Under the pieces are notes generated by a model. It did no database searches. It saw only the letters and a program-made list of their open reading frames with translations, and had not been told where the DNA came from. Positions 1 through 12,250 of a DNA stretch of 64,000 nucleotides are shown one piece after another; the first letter of the stretch is position 1, and every line of letters starts with the position of its first letter. The DNA is from Odontesthes bonariensis (taxonomy: Eukaryota; Chordata; Actinopteri; Atheriniformes; Atherinopsidae), in contig NC_134510.1 of NCBI RefSeq assembly GCF_027942865.1, positions 10,072,743 through 10,136,742 of the forward strand, in the 5' to 3' direction. Made by a program: the position numbers and the translations under genes.

Positions 1-1019
1 GATTTATCAAATGGTACCGGTATAATGAAAGCGGATGTGGGAAGCGTGATTCGCGAGCTAGAGCCTCGCGAGAGTAAGCATGAACCTCGGCGCATAACCT
101 ACGTCCTTTCTAAACATTACTGATTGGTTAAGGGAACTCCAATGAATTTAAGTTGCTGAGTAAGGTCCCACCCTCCATGGAAACAGATTCCTATTGGGTT
201 TTCCCAGACTGTTTGACGGAGTCAACAGACGGCTTTCGCCCAGGCTACTCTTCCTGTGCTCCGACGACCAAACATGTGATTGTGGCCAGCCTATACCGAG
301 GTCTTGAAACAAAGCTAACGGTTCACAGGACAATCCTAGGAGAGAAAACTTCTTCCTTGGTACTCGTGTCCGAGGGGCCCACAAGCTGTTATGTTGTAAG
401 GGGCCACATGACTAAATTTCTCTTCTCAGCAAAATCCTTTAGTGGAAGACAACAGACAAAGACTCATTGTAACAAAACTGTTTGGCTGTTCCGCAGGCTT
501 TAGCTCAGGTGTCTTTGTGGTGTCACCTGTTTACTGTAATTAAATTGGGAATCGCAGTCGGACAACAGCGTGTGCAAAGTTATCCTCCTGGATTTAGACA
601 TGGCTAAAGCAATGCCTGCGCTCAAATGGATTTAAGGAACTGAGTGACATTCTCTATATTCTAAAAAAAAAAAGAAGGAAAGAAATTAAAACAAAAGGCT
701 TTAGACAAGACAGTGAGGACTGTCAGGGATGTCTTCATTACCAAAGCCTGAGCTGAGAAACTAGAGAAGGAACATCAAGCCACATAATGATGGGTATCAC
801 AGTGAGGCCTCCCTCAGGCAGGTCTGTTGGGTCCCGGCCTGAGGAGGGTTCAGAGGAGGCCCACCGCAGCACTCTGCACAGCTTTCACTCACAAGAAGAC
901 CATTTCTTCTTCCATGATTTGTCAGGGAATGTTGTGCCACTTGTGAGGCACAGGCCAACCTTTAACCCCGGTATCTCGGTTATTGCTGGATTTATCACCA
1001 GGCGGGAACAACATTTCCG

Positions 1020-1440
1020 TTCATCTTTCAAGAGCCGCGTCTGCCGAGTTCTTGAAAGACAAATAAAAAGCCAAACTAATTGCTGTGGATCCCTCTCTGG
1101 ATATATCAGCCTCATGGAGGAGCGTGACAGCGAGAAATCAAGCCGTGGCGCAGAGCGGAAAGCCTCCATGAATCACGTCTGCATCGCACAAACGCCAGCA
1201 GAGGCGGCGGTGTTAGTGGCTGAGGAATAATCATTGGGGAGGCAGTCCAAATTAATAGTTCAGCCGAGACCGCCTCATTCTCCGTCATTAGGCCACATTA
1301 CAGGGCCACAATATACATCATTAAACCAGGCATAAACAATTCATTAAAAAGTCGTTAAGAAGACAAGTTAATGTCAGTTCTCCCTGTGGTATTAATAGAC
1401 TATAAAATGGCAGCGGGTTAAGGCAAAAAGGATCATTCCG
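1020..1440. promoter_or_regulatory. candidate conserved noncoding element
   Basis: This non-repetitive stretch has the look of vertebrate conserved regulatory DNA, with AATTAATAG, CTAATTGC, AATCATTGG, CATTAAACC and similar homeodomain-type cores and no low-complexity drift. A 147-codon open frame (787-1230) overlaps it but matches nothing I recognise. The call is by eye only. Confidence 0.35.
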
Positions 1441-1688
1441 CAACAACTATCCAGTCACTCTTCCTGACAAATGGCTAGTTGTTGTGAATTCAGCCGAGTC
1501 TTCTTTTCTCCCAGACACACCGCTCGACTTCCGAAGCCCCAGGTTTATACAGTGACACAACTTACGGTGTGCTGCTCACTGGAGCCGAAGAAAAAGGGGA
1601 AATGGAATATGTGCAACTTAATAACTCTGCAGCCACGTAGTCACTTCGTCCTTCAGTCAAACAGATTCGAATACCTGTGTCCCTACGG

Positions 1689-1715
1689 AATAAAAACAAG
1701 ACTGTGAGAAATAAA
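1689..1715 (+). terminator. candidate plus-strand polyadenylation signals (two AATAAA)
   Basis: AATAAA occurs on the plus strand at 1689-1694 and 1710-1715, facing the minus-strand signal at 1748. If real they would end a rightward transcript entering from beyond the left edge. In human the neighbour in that position and direction is POU3F2. No coding sequence for it is present in the window. Confidence 0.3.
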
Positions 1716-1747
1716 GAAGCCACACCGCATCAGTCGTCAGCCTTAAG

Positions 1748-1753
1748 TTTATT
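1748..1753 (-). terminator. fbxl4: candidate fbxl4 polyadenylation signal (AATAAA, minus strand)
   Basis: This is the only canonical minus-strand AATAAA I found between the fbxl4 stop (6364) and about 1.7 kb. Using it would give a 3'UTR of about 4.6 kb. ATTAAA variants near 2.33, 3.30, 3.94 and 4.95 kb could give shorter forms. Confidence 0.35.
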
Positions 1754-3158
1754 TAAAACCTAGTGAAAGGGAAGCACCCGGGATTGTCGTGACAGAGGAA
1801 CAATCCTTCCACACACAACAGCGGCATTCATCGCAGGATGTCCTACCAGTGCACGGCCAGAAGGTTGGTCTCATGTCCAGAGTGGCAGAAGACAGAGTGC
1901 ATATTGATTACAGGAGAGTAGGGCCACTCCAGGCAGGAAGAAAAAATACAAGTGGAGAAGGAAGGGAAAGTGCTTCACCCGTCAAAAGGTCTGAGCATGG
2001 TGTTTGTTAGCTTGTCTTAATAAACAGAGGCCATCTCTGATTTCCTGTACAAAGAATACATTGCCAGTGTTCTCTCACTGTGCTGCTATAGTTATTACTG
2101 AAGTAATTATACTTGAAATTTACTTGAAATGACTGCCTGGGTTTGGGTGGGCCAGTAAAAATGTGCCGTATGCACGTCTTGGCTTCCAGTCAGCCAGCGA
2201 TAACGAGATTATTTTCAGCTACATCTTCAGTGATATTTGCATCATACCCTTACCCCACCCACTTTGTGAATGAGAACCAACTGGAAAAATAGTCATTTTA
2301 AATGAAAAATCAAAGCATTTTTTTAGGAGGTTTTAATCAAGCCTACAATAAGATGCCAGGGTGACCACTACATGACAGTACATGACTGTCAGGGACAAGT
2401 TTAGCCTGCCTCAGCATAAAGTCTGAAAGCAGGGAAACTGCAACCACTGCAGCTCACCCACAATTTAAAAGGTATAGGGGATAATAAATTACAACTCTGT
2501 TTGTATTTGTAGCGTAATTCAAAAGATTTAAAGCAAACATTAAGTGCTTCAAAACCAGCACTGGGTCGTGAAAAGTGCAAAAAGAAAAAACAAACTAGAC
2601 TCATAGAAACGTTTGAATCGGTTCTGCGCCCACAGATACACCGCACAGAGACGTAGAAATAAATAATGTTTGCATATAAATTCACATGGCTGATATACAG
2701 TATATGGCGTAGAAACTGCTCAGACCCAGCGGGGAACCCGGCGACCAGGTTACCGTGTCTTACTTTGGTTGAGGGCCGTGAAAGCAAAGCACTTCACCAC
2801 AACGCACACCACGTTCAAACAGGAATATAAGGCACAAATGACTAGTACTTCAAAGAAAATTTCAAGTTTTCTCACAAACAGAAAAGCTTCCCTGGCACTT
2901 CTACCACACTGCAACTGTGGCTCCACATGTCACAGAAACAGAAATATATATATGTATATATACATATATATCTTTTTCTAACCATACAATTACTGCAACA
3001 TTCAACATTCAACAGCCAGTAAGCTCTGTGTTTTATGTACATCCTGTGTGGTTGTCGTTTCAGAGGAACAACAAAGGTGGGTAACCTCAAAGCTGACTCG
3101 GTCCGGTGTAAAGACCATCCATCCCCCCTTTGTGCTGGTTTCTGGAGTAAAGAATATG

Positions 3159-3162
<4 letters not shown>

Positions 3163-3191
<29 letters not shown>
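3163..3191. repeat. A29 homopolymer
   Basis: A run of 29 A. No retroposon was recognised to its left, so it is listed as simple sequence. Confidence 0.95.
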
Positions 3192-3193
<2 letters not shown>

Positions 3194-6100
3194 AGAAGTT
3201 ATATAACGATAATGATGTGTATGTATGTATAGCCCCTGAGTTTGAGGACAAATACTGAGGTCACATGAAATATTTACACCGTCTCATTTTAACGTTTTAA
3301 TCCCAGAGCTCCTTCTCAACAGTGGAAGCGATCACATGGAGCTCAGTATGGACAAGAGAACGAAAGTCTTTTAAACTATATAATTTACTACTAGAGACAA
3401 ATATCGTGAAGGCCCAACACGCCGGCCCTAAAATAAAACAGCCGAAGCAATCACTGACAAAATGAATGATCTTGATGACCCAAGCACACTCGTTCATGTG
3501 CTTTGTACCACGAACGTCAGCCCGGTGTGACTTTACTGTGGCCAGTAAAGCGTCGTATGCAACTAAAAATGTTCTTTAACAAAACACTCTATATTTCAAT
3601 TATCTGGCCGATCTAAACAGAAGCCGACCTGGAGCAGGCGAGGTCTGATGAGTTTCTCTACCGAATAATCCAACAAAAAGTTCAGCTCAACACGGGTTTC
3701 CACCACACGTTCAATTAAGAACCACCACGGCATCAAATTAACATCGTCGCCTCAATCTAATGTGTTTGGAATGTGGCAACACACTGACAGCAGCGACGCC
3801 AACGCTTTTGAAAACTGCTCTTTGTGGTAGCCGGTTAAAAATTTGAAATCAGTTCGTTGAGCCAAACAGGTCGGGTTGACGATGACAGAGCAGAAGTGAC
3901 GCACTCAGTCATTTAAACTTGCTTATTTGGCTTTTACAAGTTTAATTGTGTTCGTCATGATGATTTTGTTTCAAATGAGTCTTTCTGCTTTGAAATTGAT
4001 GCTTCTGGATGTCTTTGTTATGGCACTTGGAAATTTAGGCAGTTTTTACTTCCTCTTTAACAAGTCCCAGCATGTTTTCTTAACGCAAAGGCGCCATCAG
4101 TGTCACTCCTGTGTGGCTGATGGGCTGTTTTCTCTTTCTTTCTTTCTTTTTTTTTTTCCAATTTCAGCACGACATCCTTGAGTGCGAGTCTGCAGTTTGT
4201 AGCAGCAAACGTTGGAAGTTCAGATTGTACACTACACACTGTATGCACAAAGCGCCCCTTTGATTTCACCTTCCATGTGCATATCTTTGAACACAACAGC
4301 AGTAAACGTGATTTACAATTCAATTAAAATCAAATGGGCTGGATGAGGACAGATGCCTTCAGAAGGAGACTCCTTTAGACTCACGGAATTTAAAACCCAA
4401 CACCTTCAGTCAAATAAAAAAAACAAAAAAACATTTCTTTACTTTCTGTAATTATCATTTAACAGGTGTTTTTACCTGATCACTAAGGGGGCTGAGAAGT
4501 GACTTCCTGAAACCTCAGCGGTTCTGCGCTCTAACGGGACCGAAAAATGAAATCTTTCTTGTGCCTTTGCGCAGATTTTTTGCAGGTGCAGACAACACAT
4601 CCTCTGCAACATTTAGAAAATGAGCATTGGTAAAACGCGTCACCGTGTGCTCACACACATCAAGGCAGCGTCACGGAATCAGCTGAGTGACCACAGCTTG
4701 TTGGTTAGAGCAGCATATTCTGCAACATCGGCTTGCCTTTACACACATAGCTGTTCCACCTCTGTTAGTGCCTCTCTTGAGGTTCTCAGAGCCATAGCTG
4801 TCGCGGATCAACTTTGACCCTTTGACAAGCCTGCAAAGACATTTAAGTAGTTGGCAACAGAAGTAACGTCCATTTGAAGGATGCACATTTCCCCATCAGA
4901 ACACTGCACCGTAACAACATGGACAATGTTGCTTCCTTTCCCCGTCAGTGGTTTTAATGTTATGGCTGACTGGTATAAACAGCAGTTGAAAACCGTCAGC
5001 CTCTAAAAACTTAAACAAAAAGCAAAGAAATGGACTCACGGTGAAGCAAAGTCACAGCTTTTATGTTACTGTTATTGGAAATGTGTTTTCAACTCTACCA
5101 CCTGCCAGCTGGGTGTTACATTACATACATTCAGCAAACCTATCTGCGTCACGGTTTGTGGGCGGGCGTGATTCGGAACAAGACTGAGCCTAAAAGAGGG
5201 ATGAGTATCAAATGTCTGTGGTCAAACTGCCTTCGATGGGATTCTAAGAATTCAAGGATTAAACTAGTGTTTTAGTGGGGCTCTCAGGCCACTTACTGTA
5301 TGCGCTCTCATATGGTGATAACGTGCTTCAGGGGTCATTAAGCGTACTTTACGTTTGCACAGTTGCTGGAAGCCGTTCCACCAACCTCAAATGAGGGGGA
5401 AAAAAAGAAAAAAAGATACTTGGGGGTGGGGTGGCTCACTCCTCCCCCTAAAACCGGCTGCTATGAACAGAGCTGCAAAGATAGGATTAAAAAGAGTGCA
5501 GTGGTACTGTGACCAAAGCAGGTCACCGAAAATTCTGTAAAAAAATCACAGAAAATGTGTGCACAATAATACATTTCCTTGAAATAAATAATGATTTCCT
5601 GCCACAAAATTATGCAGCAAAGGCACAAGTTTGGTGCCTAAAAATGCTTCTGAACATAATGAATGAGTCGCTCGACACGCCCGAACATAAACGTTGTTCT
5701 TCTCACAACATATTCCACGAAAACAAACATAATTTTCTTATAAAATACATTTAGACTGAAAAAAAAACATAAATAATAGGAGTGGTACCTTTTTAAATTC
5801 CGTGAGAATATCAAACCAGCCCGTTGGGGTTCCAGGTTCTGACAAGGCACTGACCTACAGTCAACGGGAGTGTGACATTCCAGCAAAGTTGTGTTTCACA
5901 ATGTTGAAGTCCCTTTTTGTTCGCCTAACAAGGCAGGATCACTCCCAAAAAGCTCTTTTTGTTCATGTGCCCCCCATCTTGTAGCAATGTTTCCATATCG
6001 AATGGTGTTTGGCATTACAATTTGTAAGTAGTGATTTCAGGGTGCAGCAGTTTTAAGTGCAACAACCCTCATTTTCAACGTTCATAAAATTAAAAGAAAA

Positions 6101-6363
6101 ACTGTTTCATGTCCTACACTGTGGATCTTTAGTGCTTTGCGTTCAGTCATTCAAAAAAAATCCCAAGAACCTCCTCACACGGTTGCTGTGCATTATTTAC
6201 TGACCACTGAGAGAGGATCTCGTCTGCGATACAGGTAAAGGCAGGTACGCATTCTCCTCCAGCATCTGACCTGCCCCCAACTCGTTTTTGGAGCAGCATC
6301 TGCTGGCGAGCATCCCCCTCCGCTTACTACCTTTTGGCAGTGAGAAATGAGATGATGGTGGGG

Positions 6364-6527
6364 TCACTGAGTGAAACTTTTCTTGATGGCCACACTGGGG
6401 AAGAGGCCGGAGAGTTCTTGGACGACCCGCATGTCAATCTGCGAGCAGAAGGAGACGTCCAGGAGGAGAAGCCGCGGACACGACTGGAGGAGTTTCTTCA
6501 GTGAGGCGGCACTCACCAGCCGTGTAC
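6364..6527 (-). CDS. fbxl4: fbxl4 terminal coding exon 8
   Basis: The acceptor ACACAG|GT completes Gly, then [20 protein letters not shown] and [11 protein letters not shown]. The C-terminus IKKSFTQ is the family end and the stop TGA is at 6364-6366. The last LRR cap is intact. Confidence 0.95.
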
Positions 6528-9500
6528 CTGTGTGGAAGTCGAATCGCAACAAAAATGAGGAAAAACTGCACTGCATGCTTTGCAAATATCTCACACGAGC
6601 AGAGGAATACAGAGAAATGTAAACACGCGTTATAGCTTTCAGTGAATTCAAGCACAGCACCTGCAACTGTGTATAAGATTGGAATTCTTCATGTTGTATT
6701 CACAGATGGTGTACATAACAGCGTCATGTTTTTATTTTCACTACTTGCCACACACGATTTGCTTTCCAACACACACACCGACGGCTCCAACTGCCAAGAA
6801 ACTGACACATTGACACGCTGTACCTCGCCGGCATAACGCTGCGCGGTCAAACCCATCCGGTTACACAACTGGTACTACAGCTCAAGAGCAGCGGCAGTGT
6901 GCTACTCCAACTCGGCCTCATGAGCGACTTTTCATTCAGATCACCATTAAGCTGATTATTTGGCTCACTGTTTGCAGCGAACTGTTTTCAGGTCTCAAAT
7001 GCAAACTTCCCACCAACATGTCTACTGTGTAGACGAGCTGAGTCACAAGTGCAGCATGTGCTTACCGGCACGTGTTGGACGCGCATTATCACGGCCAAAT
7101 TATCAGAACGAGCGATGATCACAGCAACGACTTCCTTTCACAGTCTTGTTCATTCACAAAATGTGGGCAAAATGTCACATTTAAATATGGGGGGGAGGGG
7201 CGGCAAAAATAGGTGTCATAATGAAAAATAAAAGTGAACTTGTGACATTTTCTCTTTGATGTAGTCTTTTAAACCTTAATGTGATGATGGCATTGTACAA
7301 AGAGTAAGACAGACACGCTTTAATAGAGCCATTACACAGTAATCTGCATGTCTCATAGACGCAATGAATATTGTCCTCAGAGGCTAATTTATACAAAAAA
7401 CATCAACAACTATGATAAAGTAAACTGATGGTGACCCTCATCAATGAATAATAAATAACCGCGTGCAGATGTGTGGGGTAGGAGCATACCGAGTATATCG
7501 AGATGCTGCAGCGATGGGCAGCAGGCGGCCAGCTCCTCGATATCCGAGTCGCAGACGGTGCGATTCGCGGTGAGGAAAAGCTTTCGCAGTCGTGGCAGGT
7601 TGCGGGCGAGCTTCTGGAAGCATCCGGTGCTGCTCTGCAGAGTGGGACACCAGCCCAGGTCGAGCTCCTCCAACATCCTGAGCAAGCAGAACATACAAGA
7701 AACCCGTCAGGACTGAAAACACAAATCACTCATTCACACAGGGAGTGTTTAGTTTATATTCATCGGTGGTTTCACCACTGAATTAAAACACTAAATTAAA
7801 TATTCATGTTCATGTTGTGTGTCACCATCGTGTGGTAAGAGGCAGCAGACCTGCCGGTATGACCCACCTGCAGCCTGAGACGAGCTCAGCCAGGCCTCGA
7901 TCTGTCAGGTTTCTGCAGCGCCACAAGTCCAGAGAGCGGAGTGAGCGGCAGCGAATGGCCAGCATACTGGCCACGACGTCATAGTCTTCAATCTGAGGAA
8001 GAGACAGGTCACTCTGACTGATGTGTGCAGCAGTTACAGTGACGCTTCATCTCTAGAGGGTCAACAACTGCTTGAAAATGGATCCTCTGTCAGGCTGTTA
8101 TTGTTCCTTAGTGTCAGGTAATGTGGGCCAGGGGACGAAAAGCCTTTTGTCCGGAGATGAAAGCAAATGAACGTATTTAAGAGTGAAAAGACCGGCACAT
8201 ACACCAAAGAAATAACTACCGGGGGAACATTTGTCAGAGTTAACATTACATGGATATTCAAGCTTTGGCTCACAGAAGCTTTCTTCATGCAATTTCTGCT
8301 GAAATGCTGATGATGATGGCAGTTCTGACTTCAGAGAGCACATGAGAAAACTGAACTGAAATGTTGAATTTTACTATCTTTCCTATTTGTTTTCATATCA
8401 ATATTATATTAATATCTGTGTCTAACATTAACCAGTCATGTGACTGAGTGATAGGGTAATTGTGTTAAAGAGTGGGCGAGTTATATTTTCGTCTAATCTC
8501 GAAGTTAGTGGTTATATGTGGTTCTTTTCCGCCATAAAACATGGGTCAAATCCATCTACACACTTGTTGTGTGAGACAGAAACTGCACGTGCATTTTTAA
8601 ACATACCTTAAACACATCTTGAAATTTAGTGGCACTAATAAATGGGCCGAACTACAGCAGAATCATTTGACGTGGGACTAGTTTGCTGACTACCCTTTTC
8701 CCACTGAAGACGAAAGCCAGCAGTTGGTGAGAGGGGCTTTTTTGTTCAGCCACAAAAGGAGCTTTAAAAAAAAAACGAATGGTTGAAAAAGTAAGAAACA
8801 CTGTGTGGAGTTTTCCTTTCAGTTTACACACAAAAGCCCCGTCTGAGATTTTATGTAATGTCTGAAATGGAACAGCAGAGACCGAGGGCACCGGCTACAC
8901 ATTCACCTGGATAAATCTCCATTTGGGAGGAAATACGAAAAGAGACAAATCGGACGAGACAAAGAAGGAGGACAAGGAGGAGCAGAAAAAGAATATGGAC
9001 AGCTGTTTTGAGGAGCGACTTGGCAGGAAAAACACCATCATCTGCCCAACGTACTGTAAACATACGACCTCTCTATGCATGGGAAGCTTCTTCACAGCTG
9101 ACTTAAAAGGCAGTATGAATACATCTAAGCGTGCATCTGCAAAGTTCCAACTGGGTTGTGGAAACCATGGAAACCATGTACTCAGGCGCAAGCTGAATCC
9201 AAGAGGAAAAATATGAGATTAAACAAAAATGAATGAGCAAAAGATTTATGTTGGAAAACAAGAATTTGCTGATACAATACTGTGGGAGTATTACCTCACT
9301 AAAATTTAAGTACTTCCCCTCATACTGTAAATAACTGATGAAAAAAATAATGCGGTGCCTGGGCTTCTTAAGGGGGCATACAAGAAGAAGTTGAGGAACC
9401 TTTGGACTAGACAAGCAAGACAGCATTCAAGCCAGCCAGCGTATCAGTATTGGCCTAAGCTTTTTGCTGTGCCTTGGTACTGTACATTCTTTTAGAACAA

Positions 9501-12216
9501 GCTACTTTCAAGACTCACGGAAACTTGTGCAGTTAGAACGCTGTGCTTCACTTTTTGTGTGTCTTTGTGTACATTCCAAAGACGTAATAGTATGGGTGTT
9601 TATTACCAATAATTACTGTCAGAGGTTTTATTTAAGACTACCTATCTGTATACTACATTTGTTACACTCTTAGTCCATTCTCACCCTCACACAGCTCCCC
9701 AGGTTGAGGTGTCTCAGCTCTGTGCAGAAGGTAAGGACGCTCAGGATGGCAGTTTGCTGTAAAGAGAACAGAGACAAAGACAAAGTACAATTATTTACTC
9801 ATACTTTCTTTACTTAAGTGTCCCTCAACCCAATTTTGTACACGGATAATGTTCAATTCAAGAGACGGCAGACTGGTGCACCACAAAACACAACCGCAAC
9901 TCAACACCAGAACATCGAAAACATCAAATATTGAAAATGAGACATTTTACTATTTCATGAAAAATATGAGCTCATCTTGAATTTGATGGTAGCAACAATA
10001 CAAAAGGAAGTTGGGACAACGTGAGGCTGGAAAAGTAAGTGGTGAGAAAAAGAAAAAGCTGGAGGAACATGTTGCAATGAATTTGGTTAATTGGCAACAG
10101 GTCAGTAATACTATTGGGTTGCTTTTTATTTTTTTAAAAAAGCACCTTACCGAAGCAGTCTCTCAGAAGTAAAGATAGTTCAGACGAAGTTCAGCAACAT
10201 GCAAAAAAATCCAAACTGTGTCTGTGGCGTGATTTAAGAAAAAAAAAATTTTTTAAACACAAACAAAAGACTTATTCTGTTTTACCATCTACAGTACGTA
10301 GATCTACTCAATTATTCATCAATTATTCACGGAGTCTGGTCCTTTATTTTATGTTAATTTTTTATTTTCTTTAGCACAAGTTTCTTGTGTTTATATTGAA
10401 TCCTAAATTGTCTTTGTTTTCTAAATTGTCTTCCCATCTGTCTAGGTACCTAACTTATCGCACTTACTCTAGCACTAGTTTTGCTCTTAGCTGTTTGGTT
10501 TTGGAAGGAAATGCACTTATGATTTCTTGTGACCTGAAGTTCTTTTGCCTACCGATGTTGAACGCACTTATTGTAAGTCGCTTTGGTTAAAAGCGTCTGC
10601 AAAATGACCGTAATGTAATGTATATCATAGAATTATTCAGAGAATCTGGAGAGTCTCTGTGTTCCAGGGACATGGCCAAAAATCTAAATTGGATGCCCGT
10701 GATTTTCGGGCCTTCAGGCAGCATCTGCATTAAAAACAGGCCTGTAAATACAGACAGGGATCCACAAATGCAGATGGAAACTCTATGAAAGAAGAAGCAT
10801 TAGTGAACATGATACTGAAACCGTGTTGACACTAACCAAAATTTGACATTGTTTTTTTGTAAGTCATTGCTCACCGAGTCCCCTGGACTATGAGATGCTA
10901 CACAATGATAAACAAGGTCCTGTGCCAACTTTTTTTAGGAAGCCCCCCCCCCCCCCACTGTTTACACCCTTGCAAAACTCTGACTATAAAAACGCATACA
11001 TTAAAATAACAATATATGTTTAAATAACAGTAACAAGTCTGGTCATGCCATCCATCTGACATTCCTTCTAAGTGATCTGCTGTCTGCACACTCAACTAAC
11101 ACTTTCAGCATTTAAGGGAATTAAATAACGTACTAGATATCATTTTTACATGTCTTAACAGAGGAAAACAAAGGGCGGACAGAACCTTTTCCAGTGGTCC
11201 TCCAGCTATGATGGAGATATGGGAATTCAATGCTGCAACTGCCAACACGTGTACCTCAGTGGCAGGAGAAAGTGTCAGAGATGAAAGTGGAGGCCTCTTG
11301 TGTGTGCGTGTGTGTGCTCGACTTATCCTGGCACCTTTATAAACGCCTCTCTCTGGCGAGCTACTCATTTAATTATAGCAGTGACAGGGTAATGACAGCT
11401 GAGACGTCAGGGGCCTCCGCAGACACACAGCTCGCTCTGTCTGTCCAGGTGTAAACAACCTGCAGTAAGCTGCCTGGCTCCACCGCAGACACTCTACACC
11501 ACCTATTGCGAGCCATTCTGAAACATGACAAACACTGCAGAAATGCTGAGGTGCAACACCAAAACATATCAGAGTGGTTTTACACGTCAGACGTGTCTGA
11601 GCCTGAAGACATGCACCATGTGTCCTTAAAAACCTCCGGACCCTGAGATGACTCAGTTCCTCTTAAAGGATGACCACAGATGCCAGCATTTGCCAGCCCA
11701 CAACATGAACAATCAGAACAGCCGCTTTTTATTCTTTCATTTGACACGATGGAGCAGGCTTCTAAAGGTTTACCGGTAAAAACTGCAGCCGGGGAAAAAA
11801 GTAGTTTTTGAGACACCTTGAAATATCATCAATAAGATGAGAATAATAAGCTGGGTAGCAGAAAAGATGATGAAAAATGGCTTCAAAATAAGACATTTCA
11901 GCTTTATTTTATATAGCATCAATTCCCAACATAAGTCATCTTAGGTAGCTTTCAAACAGAATTACATAATATTTAATCCAATTCAATTTCATTTACATAG
12001 CGCCAAATTACAACAAATGTCATCTCAAGGCACTTCAAAATCAATCCAATTTTGGTCGCATTCAGTTAATCTTTCCATCCATTTACTGTAACCATTCATT
12101 TGGTTTAGGGCCACAGCAGGGCCACCTCCCACAGCTGTGATGGAGCATGAGGCAGGGTACACCCTGGACAGGTTGCCAGTCAATCACAGATGTAAGAGAC
12201 AGACAACCACGCACGG

Positions 12217-12250
<34 letters not shown>

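Larger units (their letters stand above)
1..6363. other. fbxl4 3' flank and probable 3'UTR; no other gene recognised
   Basis: No coding exon or known repeat was recognised here. The left 1.5 kb includes a candidate conserved noncoding block (1020-1440) and the right part is probably fbxl4 3'UTR. It holds a TA-rich tract (2941-2975), an A29 run (3163-3191) and a short T/TTTC tract near 4135-4160. Reading frames of 60-147 codons occur on both strands but show no recognisable domain. Confidence 0.5.

Noticed and set aside
787..1230. 147-codon plus-strand frame
   Set aside because: No recognisable domain, no splice context and no downstream partner exon. It overlaps a stretch better explained as noncoding regulatory sequence.
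7403..7781. Long overlapping frames on both strands
   Set aside because: They are other-frame and antisense readings of fbxl4 coding exon 7, whose true frame matches the human protein.
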